A DNA stretch of 6,312 bases, from the NCBI GenBank assembly GCA_900557255.1, contig USSA01000164.1, positions 1-6,312 of the forward strand, written 5' to 3'. Both the position numbers and the translations under genes were made by a program. Position 1 is the stretch's first letter. Each line of letters starts with the position of its first letter. This document shows positions 1-3,990 of the stretch, in pieces. Under the pieces are notes generated by a model, which saw only the letters and a program-made list of their open reading frames with translations, ran no database searches and had not been told where the DNA came from. The stretch comes from an uncultured Prevotella sp. Its GTDB lineage: Bacteria; Bacteroidota; Bacteroidia; Bacteroidales; Bacteroidaceae.

Positions 1-140
1 GGACACAGGGCGAAGTGATTGAAGTTGAGAACAATCCTTTCGTAGGAATTGTCATCTCCGCAAAAACCGCAGATGGGAACATATTCTTTGGATATAAGGA
101 CTTATTTGAGCCAGCAAAGGAGGCAGTATGTACGCACTAG
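1..140 (+). CDS. Partial small gene upstream of vapD, possible antitoxin
   Basis: The 3' end of a gene is open from the window edge, with codons starting at position 3, to a TAG at 138-140; 45 residues are visible. The tail runs through short beta-like stretches (VIEVENN, VGIVISA, NIFFGYKDLF) and ends AVCTH. I do not recognise the family. Its stop lies 13 nt inside the downstream vapD-like gene, and the ribosome binding site of that gene is inside this coding region, so the two are almost certainly co-transcribed and translationally coupled. In Haemophilus influenzae, VapD toxin is paired with a small upstream antitoxin, VapX. By position this could be the matching antitoxin, but that rests on context and not on recognised homology. 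The 5' end and promoter lie outside the window. Confidence 0.6.
   Translation, partial: TQGEVIEVENNPFVGIVISAKTADGNIFFGYKDLFEPAKEAVCTH
116..123 (+). promoter_or_regulatory. Strong ribosome binding site of vapD
   Basis: AAAGGAGG lies four bases before the ATG at 128 and inside the last codons of the upstream gene. Bacteroidales genes often lack a clear Shine-Dalgarno sequence, so this good match supports the chosen start and suggests translational coupling. Confidence 0.7.
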
Positions 141-409
141 CATTTGATATGGTAATTTCTGATTTACAGAAATACTATGGCGAACCTTACAACAAGGCTT
201 ACTACGAAATAAAAGAGCTTCTAAAGAAGAATGGTTTCGAGTGGGTGCAAGGCAGTACATACATGACGATGAATGATGATTTGACTGCACTTGTAAAAAC
301 AGTTATGGAGCTTTCTAAAATAGAGTGGTTTAAGAAATCAGTCAGAGATCTAAGAGGATTCAAAGTTGAAAGTTGGTCGAACTTTACTGATTTGGTTAAA
401 AACTCATAG
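128..409 (+). CDS. vapD: VapD-family endoribonuclease toxin
   Basis: This is a 93-aa protein of the VapD family, which are small RNases with a Cas2-like ferredoxin fold that act as toxins in some bacteria. It begins MYALAFDM, the usual VapD first strand with an Asp at residue 7. It keeps the QGSTYMTMND segment (about residues 41-50) and the family C-terminus, SVRDLRGFKVESWSNFTD (about residues 71-88), which is close to the H. influenzae VapD tail as I remember it. The length matches complete family members and nothing looks broken. The start is set by the ribosome binding site and by family alignment. It overlaps the upstream gene by 13 bp. A hairpin terminator follows directly after the stop. 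The RNase activity is known for family members and inferred here; whether a functional antitoxin is present depends on the truncated upstream gene. Confidence 0.88.
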   Translation: MYALAFDMVISDLQKYYGEPYNKAYYEIKELLKKNGFEWVQGSTYMTMNDDLTALVKTVMELSKIEWFKKSVRDLRGFKVESWSNFTDLVKNS

Positions 410-449
410 AATAGGCGACTCTCCTCCAATCTGGGAGCCGCCTATTTTT
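410..449 (+). terminator. Rho-independent terminator of the vapD operon
   Basis: A 14-bp stem pairs 410-423 with 433-446, with one A-C mismatch and one G-T pair. The loop is nine bases and the stem runs into a T5 tract (445-449). It starts at the base after the vapD stop codon. The same stem sequence (AATAGGCG...CGCCTATT) recurs at 2085-2124, and its right arm recurs at 3906-3919, so it belongs to a repeated module. Confidence 0.85.
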
Positions 450-488
450 CTTTCTCCTCATCCTTTTCAAGTATTTTTCCCTAAAACC

Positions 489-519
489 TTGGAAGTTACG
501 AGGAAAAGTCGTAACTTTG
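489..519 (+). promoter_or_regulatory. Bacteroidetes-type promoter of the AlbA/HATPase gene
   Basis: The -33 element is TTGG (489-492), followed by a 19-nt spacer and the -7 box TAACTTTG (512-519), which matches TAnnTTTG. Transcription would begin a few bases downstream, leaving a very short leader before the ATG at 543. No strong Shine-Dalgarno sequence is visible before that ATG, as is common in Bacteroidales. Confidence 0.8.
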
Positions 520-542
520 CCACCAACTAACAAAGACAAGGC

Positions 543-2048
543 ATGACAGAAACTGAAATTAAGCAAATGCTTGCCCAAGGCGAACGACTTACCCTGGAAT
601 GCAAAAAAGCAAAGACGGAGCTCCCAAAATCAGTTTGGGAGTCATATTCCGCTTTTGCCAACACTATTGGTGGCTATATATTATTAGGTATTGACGAAAA
701 CAGAAAAGAAACGGATGTTGCCAAACGATTTACTATCATCGGAGTTGACAATATTCCTAAGATTATCTCTGATTTATGGAACACCATCAATAGTAACAAA
801 GTAAATAGAAACATTTTGCTAGACTCAGATGTAGAGATAACTACAATAGACGGGAAATCTATTGTATGTATCCACGTGCCACAAGCAGATTGGCGAATGA
901 AGCCTGTCTTCTTAAATGAAAATCCTTACAAAGGTTCCTTCAAGCGCAACCATGAAGGTGATTACCATTGCACAGAAATGGAAGTAAGAGCCATGATTCG
1001 TGATGCTAACGAAGATGGCAATGACGGAGGATTACTTGATGGTTTTACTCTGGATGACATTGATACAAATACGCTCCATGGTTACCGTAATCAATTCAGA
1101 ATACTAAATGCCGACCATGATTGGAACGATAAGGATGATAAAGAATTCTTGCGACTTTTAGGTGGATATACTAAGAATAGACAAACAGGAAAAGAAGGAC
1201 TGACGGTAGCAGGACTAATGATGTTTGGAACAGGGTTAGCCATAAGGGAGCGATTTGGAAATTTTCGCATGGACTATCTCGACATGAGCCATCTAGAAGG
1301 TGAGGAAAGATATAGAGACAGACTAACTTACGATGGGCGTTGGGAGAACAACTTGTATCAATTCTTTAGAATTGTTATGCCTAAGTTGACATTCGACTTA
1401 CCTCACCCTTTTCATCTGGAAGGTTATCAGCGTGTAGATGACACACCACAAATGAAAGCTGTAAGAGAAGGATTTACCAATTCGATTATTCACTCTGACC
1501 TATTCTTGGATAGTGGTATCTTAAGGATAGAAAAGCATGATGACTGCCTATGCTTACGAAATCCTGGAAATTTGAAACTTCCGATAGAAAACATCTATGA
1601 AGGTGGGGTTTCAAAAGCACGCAACCCAAGAATACAGAATATGCTCCGTATGATAGGATATGGTGAGAATATAGGTTCTGGATTTCCAAAAATTATCTCT
1701 GCTTGGCAAAAGGCAGGTTGGGGTAAGCCTGAATTAATAGATAAATACGAGTTACAAGAGGTAGAGCTACGATTACCTATTCCTAGTGAAACCGGTGGTC
1801 AAACTGGTGGTCAAACTGGTGGTCAAACTGGTGGTCAAACTGGTGGTCAAACTGGATCACCAAAAACAATTGAAAAGGTTTTTGAATTAATAAAAGACAA
1901 TCCGTATATAACAAGACAAGAGCTCGTGGACAAACTAGCTATCAAGGCAAGTGCAATACAAAAACATATAGAAAAGCTAAAGGCTCAAAAAAGAATAGAG
2001 CGTGTTGGTTCTTCTACATTTGGAGGCCATTGGGAAATCAAAGAATAA
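543..2048 (+). CDS. AlbA_2 / HATPase_c_4 / winged-helix putative regulator
   Basis: This 501-aa protein has three parts. Residues about 10-150 form an AlbA_2 (Schlafen-like, formerly AAA_4) domain, shown by LTLECKKA (17-24), AFANTIGGYILLGIDEN and a later GSFKRNHEGDYHCT segment. Residues about 300-400 form a GHKL-type ATP-binding domain (HATPase_c_4), with the N-box-like REGFTNSIIHSDL (N313), RNPGNL (339-344) and GYGENIGSGFPKI (372-384). Residues about 440-501 form a winged helix (ITRQELVDKLAIKASAIQKHIEKLKAQKRI). Between the last two is a linker of five GGQT units (418-437). The family is widespread and multicopy in Bacteroidales, and is usually annotated as an ATP-binding protein or putative transcriptional regulator. 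Its biochemical role is poorly known, so no pathway is assigned. It has its own promoter and terminator, so it is probably transcribed alone. The length looks complete. Confidence 0.87.
   Translation: MTETEIKQMLAQGERLTLECKKAKTELPKSVWESYSAFANTIGGYILLGIDENRKETDVAKRFTIIGVDNIPKIISDLWNTINSNKVNRNILLDSDVEITTIDGKSIVCIHVPQADWRMKPVFLNENPYKGSFKRNHEGDYHCTEMEVRAMIRDANEDGNDGGLLDGFTLDDIDTNTLHGYRNQFRILNADHDWNDKDDKEFLRLLGGYTKNRQTGKEGLTVAGLMMFGTGLAIRERFGNFRMDYLDMSHLEGEERYRDRLTYDGRWENNLYQFFRIVMPKLTFDLPHPFHLEGYQRVDDTPQMKAVREGFTNSIIHSDLFLDSGILRIEKHDDCLCLRNPGNLKLPIENIYEGGVSKARNPRIQNMLRMIGYGENIGSGFPKIISAWQKAGWGKPELIDKYELQEVELRLPIPSETGGQTGGQTGGQTGGQTGGQTGSPKTIEKVFELIKDNPYITRQELVDKLAIKASAIQKHIEKLKAQKRIERVGSSTFGGHWEIKE
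1794..1853 (+). repeat. In-frame 12-bp minisatellite, five units (GGQT)
   Basis: Five perfect tandem copies of GGTGGTCAAACT lie in frame, starting at codon 418, and encode GGQT each time. The preceding ACC and the following GG extend the pattern slightly. The array joins the HATPase and winged-helix parts. Because the unit is 12 bp, copy-number changes by slippage would alter linker length without breaking the frame. Confidence 0.97.
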
Positions 2049-2084
2049 ATAATCCATCGTCTCATCATCGAAACAACAATATTC

Positions 2085-2124
2085 AATAGGCGGCTCTCAA
2101 TTCCGGGAGCCGCCTATTTTTTTT
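2085..2124 (+). terminator. Rho-independent terminator after the AlbA/HATPase gene
   Basis: A 14-bp stem pairs 2085-2098 with 2105-2118, with a six-base loop (2099-2104) and a T8 tract (2117-2124). It repairs the one stem mismatch seen in the 410-449 copy. It lies 36 nt after the stop codon of the 543-2048 gene. Confidence 0.9.
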
Positions 2125-2163
2125 CGTTCTCCTCCCCCTTTTCAAGTATTTTTCCCTAAAACC

Positions 2164-2194
2164 TTGGAAGTTACGAGGAAAAGTCGTATCTTTG
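2164..2194 (+). promoter_or_regulatory. Promoter of the ORF6N locus
   Basis: TTGG (2164-2167), a 19-nt spacer and TATCTTTG (2187-2194) give a good Bacteroidetes promoter. The expected start of transcription near 2200 leaves a leader of about 90 nt before the ORF6N start at 2289. Confidence 0.8.
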
Positions 2195-2195
2195 C

Positions 2196-2288
2196 ATAAG
2201 AAAAGCTGCACTCGGCAAATTGAAAGCAAGCTTTCTTTGCGCTCGTTTGCATTTTCTTTGTCCCCGAATAGCTTTTAAAAAAGAAATT
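2196..2288 (+). other. Leader of the ORF6N gene with a hairpin
   Basis: This is the untranslated leader between promoter copy 2 and the ORF6N start. It can fold as GCAAA (2215-2219) plus GAAAGC (2222-2227) pairing with GCTTTC (2230-2235) plus TTTGC (2236-2240), with a TT bulge. An ATG at 2219 is in frame with the ORF6N gene. The added residues look non-coding and the family start fits 2289, so I treat this stretch as leader. Any regulatory role is unproven. Confidence 0.45.
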
Positions 2289-2760
2289 ATGGGACATCAA
2301 GAAGATATTGTAAAAACAGAAAGTAAAATCATTATCATCAGGGATACGCAAGTTATCCTTGACAGAGATGTTGCTGAATTGTATGGCGTAACAACCAAGG
2401 TGGTTAACCAAGCCATAAGAAACAATCCAGATAAGTTTCCTTCTGGATATGTTATTGAACTGACTAACAGCGAGAAAGAGCATGTGGTCAAAAATTTTGA
2501 CCACCTCAACAGCCACCGCCATTGCCATCATTGATACTTTCACTCAACTTCGCAAGTTGGCAAGAACCATAGACAAGGTGAATGAGGATGCAAAGGAGCA
2601 GGGCATTTTACCAGACAAAGCAACAGAAGGTAAGATACAAGCTGCTATGAACGAAGTCTTCGCAGATAAACTGCCATTAAAAATGCGCAAATTGACTTTT
2701 GGAGTTAATTTAGGGGTTCTGAAATTTTCTATAGAAACCACAAGAGAATCTAAAGAATAA
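2289..2760 (+). pseudogene. ORF6N-domain protein gene, broken by deletion and frameshift
   Basis: The first frame (2289-2534) gives an ORF6N domain: VILDRDVAELYGV, VNQAIRNNPDKFPSGYVIEL, then EHVVKNFDHLN. It then reads seven unrelated residues to a TGA at 2532-2534. From about 2507 the +1-shifted frame carries the usual C-terminal part of the same family (TATAIAIIDTFTQLRKLARTI ... LPLKMRKLTFGVNLGVLKFSIETT), ending at TAA 2758-2760. Family members normally have about 25-30 residues between these parts (the KAFTEKGLYMLATIL region), and they are missing here. The gene has therefore lost an internal segment that was not a multiple of three. ORF6N domains occur in phage antirepressor-like and DNA-binding proteins; this copy is probably inactive. 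The start at 2289 fits the family; no clear ribosome binding site is seen. The size of the deletion is from memory of the family. Confidence 0.85.
2484..2504. repeat. Perfect palindrome next to the ORF6N break point
   Basis: GTGGTCAAAA (2484-2493) and TTTTGACCAC (2495-2504) are perfect inverted repeats around a single central A. The palindrome ends within a few bases of the point where the two ORF6N frames must be joined. It encodes the normal VVKNFDH residues, so it may be a pre-existing feature that promoted the deletion. Confidence 0.9.
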
Positions 2761-2770
2761 AACAACATAA

Positions 2771-2778
2771 AAAGGAGG
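2771..2778 (+). promoter_or_regulatory. Ribosome binding site of the 49-aa ORF
   Basis: AAAGGAGG lies seven bases before the ATG at 2786. It is a strong match for an order that often lacks such sites, and it is the main evidence that the small ORF is or was translated. Confidence 0.7.
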
Positions 2779-2785
2779 GAAGAAT

Positions 2786-2935
2786 ATGAAGACTATAATT
2801 GATTACTTGGGGGCACAACTAAAAGGAGAACTTGACAGACTTTGGGCAGACGGAACACTCAATGAGGAAAAAGTAGAAAGTTTCCGCACACTTCATGAAA
2901 GAACTCCTTATCATAAGGCAAAAATATCATGCTAA
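2786..2935 (+). CDS. 49-aa protein of unknown function
   Basis: This short ORF begins MKTIIDYLGAQLKGELDRLW and is rich in charged residues, probably mostly helical. I do not recognise a named family. It lies 25 nt after the broken ORF6N gene, behind a strong ribosome binding site, and presumably shares the promoter at 2164-2194. Its TAA (2933-2935) is followed in the same frame by the C-terminal stub of a PIN-domain toxin. The last residues (AKISC) may therefore come from a junction and not from the native C-terminus. It could be an antitoxin-like partner of the lost toxin, an independent small protein, or itself truncated. The ribosome binding site and codon content support a real gene; the function is unknown. 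Confidence 0.6.
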   Translation: MKTIIDYLGAQLKGELDRLWADGTLNEEKVESFRTLHERTPYHKAKISC

Positions 2936-3049
2936 AAGAGAAAATTGTACTTGACAGAAGATAAACATTTCAAAGAGTTAGAAAACATTCCTTTCCCAAA
3001 AGTGGAAATAGTAGGTATTGATGACTTTTTGAAATATCTCAAGAAATAA
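2936..3049 (+). pseudogene. C-terminal stub of a PIN-domain (VapC-like) toxin
   Basis: Reading on from the TAA at 2933-2935 in the same frame gives 37 codons to TAA 3047-3049. They include LYLTEDKHFKELENIPFPKV and end DDFLKYLKK. This resembles the end of PIN-domain RNases of the VapC type, where a strand-Thr-x-Asp-x-x-Phe segment carries the last conserved acidic residue (here TEDKHF). The N-terminal three quarters of such a protein, with the other catalytic Asp residues, are absent. An ATG at 2929 in another frame runs only 11 codons. This is a dead remnant and shows that a toxin gene once occupied this place. The family call rests on a short stretch. Confidence 0.6.
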
Positions 3050-3109
3050 TTTTATCAGGATTTAGCGTTTATTGCCTAGTTGTGGAAGAGTATTCTGCCG
3101 AGGAATAAG

Positions 3110-3229
3110 TTTGCTGTTAACCGGAAATAGTGTACAGGCGAATGAAGAACAGCTAACTAGCCGTACGGTTGCCAGTAGGCTGTTCTACTGGAACAGCTAG
3201 CGTAAATGCCTGTATAATTGTTGTAAGTA
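3110..3229. other. Fold-rich 120-bp segment between 9-bp direct repeats
   Basis: There is no protein-coding signal. The segment lies between two copies of AGGAATAAG (3101-3109 and 3230-3238). An outer stem pairs TACAGGC (3133-3139) with GCCTGTA (3208-3214). Inside are three mutually exclusive hairpins. GAACAGC (3147-3153) can pair with GCTGTTC (3179-3185). The same GCTGTTC can instead pair with a second GAACAGC (3191-3197). CCAGTAG (3172-3178) can pair with CTACTGG (3185-3191) around a six-base loop. An 8-bp palindrome, CCGTACGG, sits at 3161-3168. It could be a structured RNA, a recombination site or an inserted small repeat; I cannot assign it to a known class. Confidence 0.5.
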
Positions 3230-3371
3230 AGGAATAAGAAAAAACTCTTCACTCTTCACCTTTCCTTCGGAATCCCAAGTGTTTATCGGCATTCCAAGGG
3301 GTGAAGAGTTCTTGGGCACTCTTCACCCACTCTTCACCACTCTTCACCCTGGCTGGTTCAGCGGAGGATGT

Positions 3372-3387
3372 ATCATAAGTTTATGAT
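3372..3387. repeat. Small perfect hairpin inside the inverted-repeat element
   Basis: ATCATAA (3372-3378) and TTATGAT (3381-3387) are perfect inverted repeats around GT. The sequence from 3381 (TTATGATTCACCCTCTTC) recurs at 3554-3571 with 15 of 18 bases the same. These two direct copies bracket the 22-bp hairpin ladder. Confidence 0.8.
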
Positions 3388-3450
3388 TCACCCTCTTCTT
3401 GTTGTTGAAAGAGATAGGATATGTTGTTGAGACAGTCAGTATCTTCGGTC

Positions 3451-3512
3451 GCACAACAGCTGTTGTGCGCTTGCATAGCAGCAGATATGCGCATGCACAA
3501 CAGGTGATGTGC
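3451..3512. repeat. Three hairpins in exact 22-bp phase
   Basis: Three 18-nt dyads start at 3451, 3473 and 3495, each followed by a 4-nt spacer. The first, GCACAACAGCTGTTGTGC, is a perfect palindrome. The second pairs GCATA with TATGC (3473-3490). The third (3495-3512) pairs GCACA with TGTGC, and its stem extends outward to GCATGCACA/TGTGCATGC. A fourth unit in phase at 3517 keeps the right half (CTGTTATGC) but has lost its left half. A 22-bp spacing puts the dyads on about the same face of the DNA, as in arrays of dimeric protein-binding sites. No protein partner is visible in the window. Confidence 0.75.
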
Positions 3513-3750
3513 ATGCGGTGGCCAACTGTTATGCACCCAGCTGTTATCCAGACTTATGACGCACCCTCCTCAGGGATGCCTAACGGTTTTGCGCTGCAAT
3601 TTACGCCTGTTGGTCTTTGGAATCGGTGAAGAGTGGTGAAGAGTGGGTGAAGAGTCGCTGTAAACTCTTCACCCCTCGGAATGCCGATAAACACAGGGGG
3701 GCGAAGGAAAGGTGAAGAGTGAAGAGTAAAAGCGTGTTCGCTTGCTGAAC

Positions 3751-3799
3751 AAAAAAATGGGGCGCAAACTGCTTCCATGAAAGGAATCGCCTGCGCCCC
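3751..3799 (-). terminator. Rho-independent terminator of the broken barrel gene
   Basis: On the minus strand GGGGCGCA (3799-3792) pairs with TGCGCCCC (3766-3759), with extra pairing inside (ATTCC with GGAAG), and the stem runs into seven T residues (3757-3751). It lies about 40 nt downstream of the barrel stop codon and could also end read-through from the ATPase gene. Confidence 0.85.
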
Positions 3800-3836
3800 T
3801 GATATTTTTGCTTATGAGTAAATGAGCACCCTAAGA

Positions 3837-3902
3837 TTAGAACTTGTAGATAGCACCAAATGAAATGTTGCTGGCATCTACACCAAGTCCGAACAAGGTA
3901 AT
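3837..3902 (-). pseudogene. C-terminal remnant of an outer-membrane beta-barrel protein
   Basis: The minus strand reads 21 codons, ITLFGLGVDASNISFGAIYKF, to a TAA at 3839-3837. Alternating hydrophobic residues and a final aromatic Phe are the known C-terminal beta-strand signature of outer-membrane barrels, recognised by the BAM machinery. A good terminator follows at the right distance. Upstream, the frame runs into terminator-promoter repeat copy 3 and meets a stop (TAG) within a few codons, so the rest of the gene has been removed or displaced. The exact barrel family cannot be told from one strand. Codons in 3903-3914 are open by chance, because that sequence belongs to the repeat. Confidence 0.7.
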
Positions 3903-3905
3903 TCC

Positions 3906-3990
3906 GAGAGTCGCCTATTTTTCGTTATCCCCATCCCTACATTTTTCCCTAAAACTTTGGAAGTTATGATAAGACTTAACATCGCTCCAA
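3906..3990 (+). repeat. Terminator-promoter repeat, copy 3, truncated and decayed
   Basis: The right arm of the terminator hairpin (GAGAGTCGCCTATTTTT, 3906-3922) is present but the left arm is missing. The promoter part reads ATTTTTCCCTAAAACTTTGG (3941-3960), then AAGTTATGATAAGACTTAAC (3961-3980). Against copies 1 and 2 this shows substitutions and about 3 nt lost, and the -7 box is changed to TAACATCG. It is unlikely to work as a promoter. The convergent ATPase gene ends inside it. Confidence 0.7.

Larger units (their letters stand above)
410..520 (+). repeat. Terminator-promoter repeat, copy 1
   Basis: This is a 111-nt unit made of a hairpin terminator (410-449), a 14-nt pyrimidine-rich spacer and a 57-nt promoter block (464-520). 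It matches copy 2 (2085-2195) over its whole length and with identical spacing between the parts. In the promoter block only one base differs, 514 A against 2189 T. Copies 3 (about 3906-3990, decayed) and 4 (5672-5719, promoter part only) belong to the same family. All four share the + orientation. Confidence 0.85.
2085..2195 (+). repeat. Terminator-promoter repeat, copy 2
   Basis: This 111-nt unit has the same length and the same order of parts as copy 1. Its promoter half (2139-2195) agrees with copy 1 at 56 of 57 positions. It separates the AlbA/HATPase gene from the broken ORF6N gene. Confidence 0.85.
3244..3727. repeat. 484-bp inverted-repeat element built from an ACTCTTCACC decamer
   Basis: The left arm (3244-3348) and right arm (3625-3727) are long, near-identical inverted repeats of about 105 and 103 nt, differing mainly in two short patches. 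Each arm is itself built from the decamer ACTCTTCACC. In the left arm, full or near copies start at 3244, 3251, 3318, 3329 and 3339, plus one inverted copy at 3300-3309. The right arm mirrors this (3625, 3635, 3646, 3711 and a near copy overlapping 3718-3727, with one inverted at 3664-3673). Each arm can therefore fold on itself as well as with the other arm. The middle (3349-3624) is a series of smaller hairpins with no recognisable protein. There is no transposase, so it would be a non-autonomous or structural element. Confidence 0.85.

Noticed and set aside
396..578. Minus-strand open frame sharing a TTFPRNFQ peptide with the frame at 5667-6095
   Set aside because: It is again the reverse reading of the promoter repeat (copies 1 and 4), across a terminator and promoter, so it is not evidence of a gene family.
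2219..2288. Upstream ATG extending the ORF6N protein by 23 residues
   Set aside because: The extra residues cover the hairpin leader just downstream of the promoter and do not look like the family's N-terminus, so 2289 is preferred.
2142..2543. Minus-strand open frame, similar to another at 5498-5905: both contain a KIRLFLVTSK-like peptide
   Set aside because: The shared peptide is only the antisense reading of the promoter repeat (copies 2 and 4). The frames also overlap better-supported genes on the plus strand.
3110..3229. Group II intron 3' end or integron attC site
   Set aside because: Despite the dense folding and the CCGTACGG block, I could not find a proper domain V or the GTTRRRY/RYYYAAC ends, so neither name is justified.
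3451..3534. Possible CRISPR array because of regular spacing
   Set aside because: The units are 22 bp with 4-nt gaps, too short to hold repeats and spacers, the repeats are not identical, and no cas genes are nearby.
3399..3778. Plus-strand frame 3399-3629 and minus-strand frame 3554-3778 inside the inverted-repeat element
   Set aside because: Their peptides follow the hairpins and the ACTCTTCACC repeats (repeated TLH-type runs) and show no domain, ribosome binding site or promoter.
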